Origin: Bacteroidota bacterium
GTDB lineage: Bacteria > Bacteroidota > Bacteroidia > Bacteroidales > JAAAOM01
Direction: 5' to 3'
Assembly (NCBI GenBank): GCA_009908855.1
Contig: JAAAOM010000031.1
Location: forward strand, 124,001-188,000
DNA: 64,000 nucleotides
The first letter of the stretch is position 1. Each line of letters opens with the position of its first letter. This document shows, piece by piece, positions 35,090-44,870 of the stretch. The notes beneath the pieces are model-generated. The model was given only the letters and a program-made list of their open reading frames with translations. It had not been told where the DNA came from and searched no databases. The position numbers and the translations under genes were made by a program.

Positions 35090-37705
35090 ATGAACTTAAA
35101 TAATTTTACCATAAAAGCGCAGGAAGCCATTCAGCATGCTTCCGAAATAGCTCAGGGATATCAGCATCAGGCCATTGAAACCGGACATCTGTTAAAAGGT
35201 ATACTGGCCAAAGGTGAAAACGTATCCCATTACCTGTTAAATAAACTGGAAGTTAATGTTCCAGTTTTTTCAGCGGCGTTGGATAAAATAATAGAATCGT
35301 TACCCAAAGTGAGCGGTGGTGAGGTATATTTATCGCAGGCTGCCAATAAAGCACTTACCGACGCTCAACGGATAGCTAAAGAATTCAATGATCAGTATAT
35401 TTCCATTGAACATATATTATTAGGTATTCTTCAGGGCAGTGATGATGTGGCACGATTGTTAAAGGATAATGGTGTAACCACAACAAACCTGAAAGATGCT
35501 ATCAGGGATCTACGCAAAGGCAGTAAGGCAGATACACAAACAGCAGAGGATACTTTTAATGCGTTAGAACGGTTTGCTATTCACCTGAATAAGCAAGCCA
35601 TTAACGGCAAGCTTGATCCGGTTATCGGACGGGATGAAGAAATTCGACGTATTATACAAATACTTTCAAGACGAACCAAAAACAACCCGATATTAATCGG
35701 TGAACCCGGTGTTGGTAAAACTGCCATTGCCGAAGGATTGGCACACCGAATTGTGAGTGGTGATGTGGCTGAAAACCTTAAAACCAAACAGGTTTATTCG
35801 CTGGATATGGGTGCTTTACTGGCGGGTGCAAAATTCAAAGGTGAATTTGAAGAACGTTTGAAATCAGTAGTTAATGAGGTTGTACAGGCTGAGGGTGAGA
35901 TTATATTGTTTATAGACGAAATACATACCCTAGTTGGTGCCGGAAAATCAGAAGGAGCAATGGATGCGGCCAACATATTAAAACCGGCATTGGCACGTGG
36001 TGAGTTGAGAGCCATTGGAGCCACAACCCTCAATGAATACCAAAAATATTTTGAGAAAGACAAAGCGCTCGAACGCCGATTCCAAATGGTAATGGTGAAT
36101 GAACCTGATCAGCTCAGCGCCATTTCTATTTTACGAGGACTAAAAGAACGCTATGAATCACACCACAAAGTACGGATCAAAGATGAGGCTATTATTGCTT
36201 CGGTAGAATTGTCGACGCGTTATATAACCGACCGGTTTTTACCGGATAAAGCCATTGATCTGATTGATGAAGCTGCCTCCCGGATACGTTTACAAATGGA
36301 CTCACTACCACCGGAGATTGATGATTTACAACGTAAAGTGCAACAATTAGAAATTGAGCGGGCTGCCATTAAGAGAGAAGGGGATAAGAATAAGACCGAA
36401 GAAATTAGTAAAGAGATTGCAAACCTGAATGATGAGCTTAACACCTATAAAGCCAGGTGGGATTATGAAAAAGGTATTATTGATACCATCCAGCATGAAA
36501 AATCGAATGTTGAACAATATAAACTGGAAGCTGAACAGGCTGAAAGAGATGGTAATTACGGAAAGGTTGCCGAATTGCGGTATGGTAAAATGAAAGAGTC
36601 TGAACAAAAAATTGAAAAACTCAGGAATGAACTTAATGAAATCCATCAAAATGGAGCCATGATAAGTGAAGAGGTTTCTGCTGAAGATATAGCCGAAATC
36701 GTTTCTCGCTGGACAGGCATTCCGATTAGTAAAATGCTACAGGGTGAGAAGGAAAAACTATTGCATTTGGAGGAAGAATTACATAAACGCGTAATAGGGC
36801 AGGAACCTGCCATTGCAGCAGTTTCTGATGCTGTACGTCGTAACCGCGCAGGGTTACAGGACGCCAAACGACCGATTGGTTCGTTCATATTCCTGGGTAC
36901 AACCGGGGTTGGAAAAACCGAGCTGGCAAGAGCCCTGGCTGAAGCTTTGTTTAACGATGAAAACCTAATGACTCGTATTGATATGTCTGAATATCAGGAA
37001 CGTCATTCGGTATCGAGACTGATTGGTGCACCTCCCGGATATGTGGGCTATGACGAGGGTGGCCAACTTAGTGAAGCAGTGCGGCACAAACCCTATTCAA
37101 TCGTGTTACTGGATGAGATTGAAAAAGCCCATCCCGACGTTTTTAATATTTTATTACAGGTGCTTGATGATGGTCATTTAACTGATAATAAAGGAAGAAC
37201 GATAAATTTCAAAAATACGATGATTATTATGACCTCCAATATCGGGTCACATATCATACAACAAAACATGCAGGGGATGAACAATGAAAACCGGCCTGAA
37301 ATATTGGATAAAACAGAGAAGGAAGTATTTGATTTATTGAAACAATCTATTCGCCCTGAATTTTTAAACCGGATAGATGAGTTGATTATGTTCGCACCTT
37401 TAACACAAAAAGAAATTCATGATATTGTTGAATTGCAGTTGCAAAGTACAATCAGTCAATTAAATAAATCGGGAATACAATTGGAATTCACACCTGCGGT
37501 AACCAGTTTTATTGCCAGGGTTGGCTATGACCCTCAATTTGGTGCAAGGCCTGTTAAAAGAGTACTGCAGCGACTAATTTTGAATGAATTAAGTAAGCAA
37601 ATAATAAAAGGTGAGGTTTCTAACCAATCATCGATAAAAGTGGATGTGCAGGATGATCAGGTTGTGTTTAGCAATGAAACGCACAGACAAGTATTGAGTA
37701 ATTAG
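35090..37705 (+). CDS. clpB: ATP-dependent chaperone ClpB
   Basis: A hexameric disaggregase that works with DnaK. The 871 residues show all parts: an N-terminal Clp domain with two repeats (to about 145); AAA module 1 with Walker A GEPGVGKT at 204-211; a coiled-coil middle domain (about 400-520, rich in Glu and Lys), which separates ClpB from ClpA and ClpC; AAA module 2 with Walker A GTTGVGKT at 603-610 and [11 protein letters not shown]; and the small C-terminal domain with [11 protein letters not shown]. The gene is alone and converges on the STAS gene with a 4-bp overlap. Confidence 0.97.
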   Translation: MNLNNFTIKAQEAIQHASEIAQGYQHQAIETGHLLKGILAKGENVSHYLLNKLEVNVPVFSAALDKIIESLPKVSGGEVYLSQAANKALTDAQRIAKEFNDQYISIEHILLGILQGSDDVARLLKDNGVTTTNLKDAIRDLRKGSKADTQTAEDTFNALERFAIHLNKQAINGKLDPVIGRDEEIRRIIQILSRRTKNNPILIGEPGVGKTAIAEGLAHRIVSGDVAENLKTKQVYSLDMGALLAGAKFKGEFEERLKSVVNEVVQAEGEIILFIDEIHTLVGAGKSEGAMDAANILKPALARGELRAIGATTLNEYQKYFEKDKALERRFQMVMVNEPDQLSAISILRGLKERYESHHKVRIKDEAIIASVELSTRYITDRFLPDKAIDLIDEAASRIRLQMDSLPPEIDDLQRKVQQLEIERAAIKREGDKNKTEEISKEIANLNDELNTYKARWDYEKGIIDTIQHEKSNVEQYKLEAEQAERDGNYGKVAELRYGKMKESEQKIEKLRNELNEIHQNGAMISEEVSAEDIAEIVSRWTGIPISKMLQGEKEKLLHLEEELHKRVIGQEPAIAAVSDAVRRNRAGLQDAKRPIGSFIFLGTTGVGKTELARALAEALFNDENLMTRIDMSEYQERHSVSRLIGAPPGYVGYDEGGQLSEAVRHKPYSIVLLDEIEKAHPDVFNILLQVLDDGHLTDNKGRTINFKNTMIIMTSNIGSHIIQQNMQGMNNENRPEILDKTEKEVFDLLKQSIRPEFLNRIDELIMFAPLTQKEIHDIVELQLQSTISQLNKSGIQLEFTPAVTSFIARVGYDPQFGARPVKRVLQRLILNELSKQIIKGEVSNQSSIKVDVQDDQVVFSNETHRQVLSN

Positions 37706-38043
37706 TTTTCAAAACTGGCTATGCATTCGTCCAGGGTATTGTGAATGGAAAATACATTGTGAAGTTGTAATAATTTAAATAATTCGTAAACTTCATCGGA
37801 TACATTGCATATTTTAAATTGTCCTGAATTATTGTTGGCCGTTTTCATGGTAGACAAAAATACTCCAAACCCTGAGCTATCAACGAATTTAATGCCTTTA
37901 AGATTCAGGACAAGTTTAGTTTCGGGTTGTTGAAAATGACTTTTTAATTCTTCCTTAACCGGTTCTGTGATCACGGCATTGAATTTATTCTCATTTTCAA
38001 AAGAAGCAACAATTACACCATTAATGTTTTCGGTCCTTAGCAT
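37702..38043 (-). CDS. STAS-domain anti-sigma-factor antagonist-like protein
   Basis: A 113-residue single STAS domain. The conserved loop after the second strand, KFVDSSGFGVFLS (about residues 51-63), contains the Ser that partner-switching kinases phosphorylate in SpoIIAA and RsbV. It is encoded 14 nt after the Hpt gene and most likely shares its transcript. Its stop overlaps the end of clpB by 4 bp on the other strand. No anti-sigma kinase or SpoIIE-type phosphatase gene is in the window. Confidence 0.88.
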   Translation of the reverse strand: MLRTENINGVIVASFENENKFNAVITEPVKEELKSHFQQPETKLVLNLKGIKFVDSSGFGVFLSTMKTANNNSGQFKICNVSDEVYELFKLLQLHNVFSIHNTLDECIASFEN

Positions 38044-38057
38044 AGTCTGGTATCTAT

Positions 38058-38411
38058 TTAAAAATATATATCAATATTCTTTGTAATATCATTTAATTCA
38101 TCAATGGCTTCAGAAGTTTGTACATTAAACTTCTCCATAATTACAGGGTATTCTTCCACCTGCTTTCCCTCTTTGGCCATTAATTCCAGTCTTTTTAAAT
38201 CTTTTGCCAAGTCTTCAAGACCCATGATGGATATGGATGATTTGGCTTTATGCGCCAACTTGCCTAAATTCTCAAACTTCTGATTATCATAATGTTCCTG
38301 CATAGAAACACTAAATTCTTTTACCTGGCTGATAAATATATCTATCATTTCAAGGGCAAGTTCTTTATTGCCACCAGACATTTCTTTTAAATATGTTAGT
38401 TCAACTGACAT
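38058..38411 (-). CDS. Histidine phosphotransfer (Hpt) protein
   Basis: A 117-residue all-helical Hpt domain. The phosphorylatable His is in LAHKAKSSISIMGL (near residue 57), followed by the usual downstream helix DLAKDLKRLE. Free-standing Hpt proteins relay phosphate between receiver domains. It is the first gene of a pair with the STAS protein. Soluble receiver proteins are encoded 6 kb away (44478-46054) and are possible partners. Confidence 0.88.
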   Translation of the reverse strand: MSVELTYLKEMSGGNKELALEMIDIFISQVKEFSVSMQEHYDNQKFENLGKLAHKAKSSISIMGLEDLAKDLKRLELMAKEGKQVEEYPVIMEKFNVQTSEAIDELNDITKNIDIYF

Positions 38412-38713
38412 CTTATTTTGTTATAAAATTAACATTTTTTACTTTCTTTCACCAAATCTTTCATCCTTAAGCCTGACAAGGCTGTATTAATCATGCTATC
38501 CGGTTTTTAGCCAGTACATTTAATATCCGAAACTTCATTCATGTTAAAACAAAAATAAAATTAATTTTTCTTTTTTAGAATAAGCAATTTATTTTGTCTA
38601 ATTAAATAATTTGTTGAAAAGATTGGCGACAGGTTTATAAAAACTGGTTATATAAATGAAGCAAGTTAATTATTTTATTTATATTTCGCTGATGCAGTTA
38701 AAACAATAGACGC
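38412..38713. other. Divergent intergenic region
   Basis: About 300 bp between the Hpt gene and the TPR gene, very AT-rich. On the minus strand, 38557-38550 reads TATTTTTG, a possible promoter for the Hpt-STAS pair with a long leader. A small AGCC/GGCT hairpin lies near 38470. On the plus side 38680-38687 is a candidate promoter element. Confidence 0.45.
38680..38687 (+). promoter_or_regulatory. -7-like element upstream of the TPR gene
   Basis: TATATTTC, one base from TAnnTTTG, 26 nt before the start codon of the TPR gene. Confidence 0.4.
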
Positions 38714-39754
38714 ATGAAAGAATTCAACCTGTTTATTCTGTTAACCATTTTCGCCGTTGGAACCCTGGCACAGGAGGATATATCAGATCATCAGAAAAAT
38801 ATTGAAGCCCGAAAATTATACAATGAGGCGCTGAAATTTGCCAACAACGGTGACTATCCGGTGGCATTTAGTAAAATAAATAATGCTTTGCTTCGAAAAC
38901 CTGAGTTCGAGGAAGCCATGCTACTGAGAGCACGATTGAGTTATCAGCTCAATAATTATGAAAATGCATTAGATGATGTGAATCTTGTGATGCAGCAAAA
39001 CCCCGATAATGGCGAAGCCTGTTTTATCAAAGGATTTATTTTAATGCATTCGGACCCTACTTTTAAAGACTCCGCGCTATTTATACAGGCTATTGAAAAG
39101 GGATATAAACGCGCTGACCTATATTATCAGTTTGGGTTGTTGCACCTGGATATTGATAATTTCAACGAAGCGATCCGGCATTTCACCCAGACCATTGAAT
39201 TAAAACCCACATTTGCCCTGGCTTATAACGACCGGGGATCAGCCTTGTTTGGTTTAAACGATTACGAAGGTGCCATTTATAACTATCGCCAGGCCATTGA
39301 AATGAAACCCAATTTTAAAGAGGCATACAATAACCTGGGTACTGCGCGCAAAAAAAACGGCGATTTTGAAGGGGCTATAACAGAATATACCAACGCCATA
39401 GAAATTGACTCAGGCTATGTAGCTGCGTACAATAATCGTGGCTCAGTTTTAATGGATTTGGGTGATATGGACAGTGCGATAAACGATTTTGAAAAAGCAC
39501 TGGCCATGAAGCCCGATTATGCCATGTCCTTAACCAATTTGGGATATGCGGCCTCTAAAAACAACGAGTTTAATAAAGCCCTTGAATATTTTAACCAGGC
39601 TATCAATGCTGACCCTGAACATGGAGCAGCCTTTATTAACAGAGGACTGGCCAACGAAATGCTGGGATATACCAATGAGGCATGTAACGACTGGAGAGAG
39701 GCACTGAGTCTTGGTATGCAGGAAGCCGAAAGTTATCTGAATGATTGTGAGTAA
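38714..39754 (+). CDS. Exported TPR-repeat protein
   Basis: A 346-residue protein with a signal peptide (MKEFNLFILLTIFAVGTLAQ) and about eight tandem tetratricopeptide repeats across the mature part. The repeats show the usual spacing, for example AYNDRGSALFGLNDYEGAI and AYNNLGTARKKNGDFEGAI. TPR arrays bind partner proteins. It overlaps, or nearly abuts, the PorE-like gene that follows (26 bp between its stop and the likely ATG at 39780), so both are one unit. A periplasmic scaffold role at the OmpA-type protein is likely, but the partner is unknown. Confidence 0.88.
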   Translation: MKEFNLFILLTIFAVGTLAQEDISDHQKNIEARKLYNEALKFANNGDYPVAFSKINNALLRKPEFEEAMLLRARLSYQLNNYENALDDVNLVMQQNPDNGEACFIKGFILMHSDPTFKDSALFIQAIEKGYKRADLYYQFGLLHLDIDNFNEAIRHFTQTIELKPTFALAYNDRGSALFGLNDYEGAIYNYRQAIEMKPNFKEAYNNLGTARKKNGDFEGAITEYTNAIEIDSGYVAAYNNRGSVLMDLGDMDSAINDFEKALAMKPDYAMSLTNLGYAASKNNEFNKALEYFNQAINADPEHGAAFINRGLANEMLGYTNEACNDWREALSLGMQEAESYLNDCE

Positions 39755-39779
39755 ATTAGTTTCCCCTAAAAATTATCAA

Positions 39780-41863
39780 ATGAATAAATTTTCATTTACA
39801 TTAATGCTGTTATTGGTTTGTTTCATTCACGGGTCTTTCTCTTCGGCTCAGGAAATGGTTAAAATTAAAAGAAGTGAATTTAAAATCGACGATAAAGAAG
39901 GTTTTAAAAATGCATGGAGATCCATTAAGGATGCCAATGATCTTTTTGAAGAAGGCATAGGTACTTATCGTGAAGCACGCGAATTATACCTCGATGCTTA
40001 TGAATACAATACCAACAACGCTGAGTTAAATTACATGATAGGAATTTGTTATATCCATACCGATAATAAATACGAAGCCCCTGAATATCTTGAAAAAGCG
40101 TATGAACTGGACCCCAATGTAACAGAAGATATTTTACTATTGAGAGCAAGGGCCTACCACTTAACCTATAAATTTAGCGAAGCCATTGAAGAATATGCTG
40201 AATATAAAAATACTTTAAACCGGAGAGCCTTCAAAAAACAGGCTGGTAAAATTGACAATTTCATTCGGCAATGTGAGAATGGAATGGAATTGATAAAGGA
40301 TCCTAAAAGAGTGATAATACAGAACGTTGGTAACAGAATAAATAGTAAATACGACGATTATTACCCGATAATTAACAATAGCGACACATTGATGTATTTC
40401 ACCTCCCGGCGTCCGGCATCGGTAAAATCCGACCGATATATTCCGGATAATAAATTTTTTGAGGATATTTATTATTCAGTTAAAGAAGATGGCGAATGGC
40501 AGTATGCCGAAAGGATGCCCAAAAAAGTAGTGGGTAAAAAAAATAATTCCAACACGGCCGCTGTGGGATTATCAAATGACCTGGACAGGATATATATATA
40601 CCAGGGAGGTGAAAGTGCCGGTGATATATTTTATAGCGAACACAAAAAAAGCCAATGGAGAAAACCAAAGAAAATTAAAGGCAAAATTAATTCATCCGAC
40701 AAAGAGTCCGCACTTACATTTACCTCCGATGGTGATAAAATGTATTTCGTTTCCACAAAAAGTAAAAAATCATTTGGCGGAGCTGATATATATATGTCAA
40801 CCAAAAACAATAGAGGCAAATGGTCAAAACCGGTAAATATAGGCCCCGATATTAACACTGAAAACAATGAAATTGCCGTTACACTGGCTGAAAACGACAG
40901 TATATTATTTTTCTCATCCGACGGACATAATACAATGGGTGGCTTTGATGTTTTTCGTTCAATACTCGATGAAAAAGGTAAATGGTCGAAACCCGTAAAT
41001 ATAGGTTATCCCATTAATACGGCTGATGATGATTTATTTTATACACCTATCGGAAAGGGTCGCACAGGCTATTATACATCCATTCGTGAAACAGGTGAAG
41101 GCCGAAAGGATATATACAAAGTAATTGCGTTGGGGTCTGAACGTGAAATGAAACACAGTGTTGATAATGATTTTATGGGTGGTTTTATTCCCGAAAATGA
41201 AAACCTGTTTTTAGTGTCACCCACAAAACTGAGTTTAGATACATCGATCATAGTCCAGGGAACCATTATAAGCAAAGATTCTCGTGAACCAATTGCAAAC
41301 GCCAGTGTTGAAATTGTGGATAAAGTAACCAATACGGTCGAATCATCTGTTACATCCGATGAAGCAGGATTTTATAAATTAAGTGCACGTAAGGCACAAC
41401 CTTATAGCATAGAAATTAATGCCGGGGGGTATCTATATGAAGTTGATACCATCGATTAACCGGTAAAAACTATTCCGATATTATCAAAAAGGATTATGAG
41501 CTGGAAACGGTGGAAATTGGCACTGAGGTAACCCTTAATAATATTTATTTTGAAACCGGCAAAGCCAATTTAAAACCAAAATCATTTACAGAAATCGATT
41601 ATGTGGTTAAACTTATGAAAAGCAATCCAACTTTACGCATTGAAATTGCCGGACATACGGATACTCAAGGGGCTCTTAACACCAATATGCGTATTTCGCG
41701 CAATCGGGCCAAAGCAGTGGCTGATTATATCGAAGACCAGGGAATTGATGGTGACAGGTTAGAATACAAAGGATACGGATATACCAAACCCGTTGCACCA
41801 AATAATACACCTGAAGGAAGAGCCAAAAACCGAAGAGTAGAATTTAAAGTATTGAATAAATAA
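39780..41863 (+). pseudogene. PorE-like OmpA protein (TPR, PD40 propeller, CRD, OmpA), frameshifted
   Basis: Read across one frameshift this encodes about 694 residues: signal peptide, TPR region (about 30-170), PD40/WD40-like propeller (about 190-440, with repeated KWSKPVNIG), a carboxypeptidase-regulatory-like domain (about 485-560), and an OmpA-type peptidoglycan-binding domain. The order matches PorE, the T9SS component of Porphyromonas. The first frame stops at TAA 41457-41459 inside the regulatory domain (EVDTID). The downstream frame resumes without a gap from TTA at 41456 (LTGKNYSDIIKK) to 41863, so one T appears lost. The start ATG 39780 fits a clean signal peptide. Either the OmpA anchor is cut off in vivo, or the assembly has an indel. 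Confidence 0.82.
41510..41863 (+). CDS. OmpA C-terminal domain fragment of the PorE-like gene
   Basis: The 117-residue piece that could be translated alone from a GTG, though it more likely belongs to the gene above. It is a complete OmpA_C domain: NNIYFETGKANLKPKS, the diaminopimelate-binding Asp in GHTDTQG and Arg in ISRNRAKAV, and the closing GRAKNRRVEFKV. It has no signal peptide of its own, so as a separate protein it could not reach the periplasm. That argues for a broken or misread single gene. Confidence 0.6.
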   Translation: MEIGTEVTLNNIYFETGKANLKPKSFTEIDYVVKLMKSNPTLRIEIAGHTDTQGALNTNMRISRNRAKAVADYIEDQGIDGDRLEYKGYGYTKPVAPNNTPEGRAKNRRVEFKVLNK

Positions 41864-41881
41864 TTTAGGAATTAAGAATAC

Positions 41882-41887
41882 AGGAGG
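41882..41887 (+). promoter_or_regulatory. Strong Shine-Dalgarno site before gcvT
   Basis: AGGAGG sits 8 nt before the ATG at 41896. Strong sites like this are uncommon in Bacteroidota, and it favours ATG 41896 over the GTG one codon upstream. Confidence 0.65.
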
Positions 41888-41895
41888 GATTTGTG

Positions 41896-42978
41896 ATGAA
41901 AAAAACGGCGCTTTATCAAAAGCACAATGAGTTAAATGCACGCTTAATACCTTTTGCAGGCTACGAAATGCCTGTTGAATACAGTGGTGTAAATGACGAG
42001 CACATGCATGTTCGCCAAAAAGCAGGGATATTTGATGTTTCACACATGGGTGAATTTTGGGTAACCGGTTCCGGTGCAACTGATTTTTTACAATTTGTAA
42101 CCTCCAATGATGTGTCGAAAATAAATTCCGGGCAATGTCAATACACCTGTATGCCTAACGGGAATGGCGGTATTGTTGATGACCTGATTATTTACAAATT
42201 CGATGATGAAAAATATATGTTGGTGGTTAATGCTGCTAATATTGAAAAGGATTTTAAATTCCTGGAACAACATAATTCATTCGGTGTTTCGTTAAAAAAT
42301 GCTTCTGACCAATATGCTCTTTTGGCCATTCAGGGGCCGGAAGCATTGCCGCTTATGAATAAACTTACTGAAATCGATCTGTATAACATGAAACCCTTTC
42401 GGTTTAATTCGGATAAGGTTGCCGGAATACCGGATGTTATTATTTCTTCAACAGGCTATACAGGAGAAAAAGGTGTTGAACTATACATTAGAAATGAAGA
42501 TGCTCCCAATATTTGGGATGCCATTATGATAGAAGGAAAATCCTTTGACATAAAACCTATTGGCCTGGCTGCAAGGGATACCTTACGACTCGAAAAAGGG
42601 CTTTGCCTGTATGGAAATGATATTGATGATTCTACCTCGCCCATTGAGGCCAACCTGGGGTGGATCACAAAAATCAAAAAAAATAGTAATTTTCTGGATA
42701 AAGAACTGCTCACCCTGCAAAAGCAACAAGGTGTTGAGAAGAAACTAATTGGTTTTGAGATTAACAAACGGGGTATACCCAGAAACGGATACCGTATACT
42801 CAATACCGATGGAGAACCCATTGGGCATGTTACCTCAGGAACCAATTCACCCGTATTGAAAAAGGGTATTGGCTTGGGGTATGTGCAAACTGAATACACA
42901 AACCCGGACACAACTATTTTAATTGAAATACGTAATAAACATATTGAAGCAACTATTAAACCCCTTCCTTTTGTTTAA
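41896..42978 (+). CDS. gcvT: Aminomethyltransferase (glycine cleavage T protein)
   Basis: Releases ammonia from the aminomethyl group on lipoyl-GcvH and passes the methylene to tetrahydrofolate. The 360 residues are the normal length. Family blocks are PFAGYEMPVEY, FDVSHMGEF, GGIVDDLIIYKF (with the conserved Asp near residue 100), LLAIQGPEAL, STGYTGEKGVELY and the C-terminal GHVTSGTNSPVLKKGIGLGYV. The other glycine-cleavage genes are not here, which is usual in Bacteroidota. It lies 32 bp after the PorE-like gene and 18 bp before a kinase gene. Confidence 0.95.
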   Translation: MKKTALYQKHNELNARLIPFAGYEMPVEYSGVNDEHMHVRQKAGIFDVSHMGEFWVTGSGATDFLQFVTSNDVSKINSGQCQYTCMPNGNGGIVDDLIIYKFDDEKYMLVVNAANIEKDFKFLEQHNSFGVSLKNASDQYALLAIQGPEALPLMNKLTEIDLYNMKPFRFNSDKVAGIPDVIISSTGYTGEKGVELYIRNEDAPNIWDAIMIEGKSFDIKPIGLAARDTLRLEKGLCLYGNDIDDSTSPIEANLGWITKIKKNSNFLDKELLTLQKQQGVEKKLIGFEINKRGIPRNGYRILNTDGEPIGHVTSGTNSPVLKKGIGLGYVQTEYTNPDTTILIEIRNKHIEATIKPLPFV

Positions 42979-42996
42979 TCGACCTATGAATCATAT

Positions 42997-44415
42997 ATGA
43001 GTATAAAGGAAGAATGTCGGATTCTCGATTTTGTTAAGGATTTTCTGTTTATCATTCAGCTGAATGACAATAATAAGCCGGGCAGGATATTATATGCAAA
43101 CGATTTTGCATGTGATAACCTGGGATATAGCTACGATGAAATAATTGAAAAATCTATTTCAGACTTTCTGGATCCCGAACCCAAAGAAGAGATAAAAAAT
43201 ATCTTTTCAGCCAATTTTATTGAGAGCAAGTTCAATACCGTGCTAATATCCAACGAAAGTATCTGGATGGACGTAGAAGCCGAAACACATTTTATCGAAC
43301 ATGAAGGTGAAAATGCCGGTTTATTGGTGGCGAGGGATATAACTGAACACAAAAAACTGGATGAAGAATTTAGTTTCCTGAACGAGGAATTGATCAACCA
43401 AAAAGAAAACTTCCAGGCACTTATCGATAATCTCACACAAACCCAGGAACAACTCGTACAATCAGAGAAGATGGCTGCACTGGGTCAGCTTATTGCAGGT
43501 ATTGCGCACGAAATTAATACACCATTGGGTGCAATTAAAGCATCCATTGGAAATATGAATGATTCGCTGGATAATATAATAACCGATCTGCCACACCTCA
43601 TTCTGGAAATATCCAATGAAGAAAAAGAATTGTTTGTTCGACTTCTTAAAATGGCTGATCCTGAAGAATCTGCAACTTTGTCATCACGTGATAAACGCAA
43701 ACTACGCAGGGAAATTTCACAGAAATTAAGTGATAACAATATCGAAAGTCCCGAATCTTTGGCTGATGTTTGTATTTACCTCAATCTCTACAATAATTTT
43801 GATAGCCTGCTGCCCCTGTTTAATAATCAGGAGACACATACCATACTCGCAGCCGTTAAAAACCTGGTTTCGCTCGATAAAAATAAATCAACCATATCCA
43901 TAGCCGTTGAAAAAGCCTCTAAAGTAGTATTTGCGCTTAAAAAATTTGCTCATCATGATCCGTCCGGTGAAATGGTGGAAACAGATATAGTGGACAGCAT
44001 CGAAACTGTACTAACATTATACCATAATCAAATAAAACAGGGTATTAACGTTATTCGTGAATTTGAAGAAATACCTATGGTAAATTGCTATGCCGATGAA
44101 ATAAACCAGGTTTGGACCAATTTAATTCACAATTCGTTGCAGGCCATGGGACAAAGTGGTACACTTACGGTTTCCGTTGAATCAGATGAAGGCAATGTGG
44201 TGGTTAAAATAGGCGATACTGGCACCGGAATTGAACCTGAAATTAGTGAAAAAATATTTGAGCCCTTCTTTACAACCAAAAAAAGTGGTGAAGGCAGTGG
44301 TCTGGGACTTGATATTGTGAAGAAAATAGTTGAAAAGCATGATGGAAGCATAAGCTTTGAGAGTGCAGTAAATGTAGGTACAACATTTAAAATTGAATTA
44401 CCTGTGCATGGATAA
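42997..44415 (+). CDS. Soluble PAS sensor histidine kinase with long insert in the dimerisation domain
   Basis: A 472-residue kinase without membrane helices. The PAS domain (about 10-125) is followed by a coiled coil (about 125-160) and the H-box IAGIAHEINTPLG with His171. Between this helix and the ATPase domain lies an unusually long stretch (about 185-325), rich in charged residues and including RDKRKLRREISQKL. It separates the two DHp helices much further than in ordinary HisKA kinases. The ATPase domain has an N-box IHNSLQAM, GDTGTGIEPE and GEGSGLGLDIVKKI. The next gene, a lone receiver, is the obvious first partner. Confidence 0.9.
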   Translation: MSIKEECRILDFVKDFLFIIQLNDNNKPGRILYANDFACDNLGYSYDEIIEKSISDFLDPEPKEEIKNIFSANFIESKFNTVLISNESIWMDVEAETHFIEHEGENAGLLVARDITEHKKLDEEFSFLNEELINQKENFQALIDNLTQTQEQLVQSEKMAALGQLIAGIAHEINTPLGAIKASIGNMNDSLDNIITDLPHLILEISNEEKELFVRLLKMADPEESATLSSRDKRKLRREISQKLSDNNIESPESLADVCIYLNLYNNFDSLLPLFNNQETHTILAAVKNLVSLDKNKSTISIAVEKASKVVFALKKFAHHDPSGEMVETDIVDSIETVLTLYHNQIKQGINVIREFEEIPMVNCYADEINQVWTNLIHNSLQAMGQSGTLTVSVESDEGNVVVKIGDTGTGIEPEISEKIFEPFFTTKKSGEGSGLGLDIVKKIVEKHDGSISFESAVNVGTTFKIELPVHG

Positions 44416-44477
44416 AAAAAGTTTTTTTTGTTAAAAAAATAAATTAATTTAAAGGTACGCGAGGAAAATAAATCAGC

Positions 44478-44870
44478 ATGAAAAAAAGTGCCATCTTATG
44501 TGTTGACGACGAATCAATTATTCTGGACAGTCTGATAGAGCAATTGCAGAAAGAGCTGGGCAATAATTATATCTACGAAACGGCTGAAAGCGCTGATGAA
44601 GGGCTTGAAGTGCTTGAAGAACTGGTAGAAGAGCAAATAGATGTTCTGATAATTGTTTCCGACTGGTTAATGCCGGGAATAAAGGGAGATGAATTTTTAA
44701 TAAAGGTACATCAACGGTTTCCGGGCATTGTAAAAGTTATGCTTACCGGTCAGGCATCTCAGGATGCTATTGATAAAGCTAAGGAAATGGCAGATATACA
44801 TGCCGTTATTAACAAACCTTGGTCAGAAAAAGAGCTTCTGGAAACCATTAAAAAAGGGTTAGCACAATGA
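44478..44870 (+). CDS. Stand-alone response regulator receiver
   Basis: A 130-residue single receiver domain with no output domain. The acidic pair is in LCVDDE, the phospho-acceptor Asp62 in VSDWLMPGIKGDE, the Thr in LTGQAS and the Lys in NKPW. The KPW ending is typical of receivers tied to soluble relay kinases. Its last 4 bp (ATGA) overlap the start of the next gene, a receiver-kinase. It may move phosphate between the upstream kinase, the Hpt protein and the downstream hybrid. Confidence 0.92.
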   Translation: MKKSAILCVDDESIILDSLIEQLQKELGNNYIYETAESADEGLEVLEELVEEQIDVLIIVSDWLMPGIKGDEFLIKVHQRFPGIVKVMLTGQASQDAIDKAKEMADIHAVINKPWSEKELLETIKKGLAQ

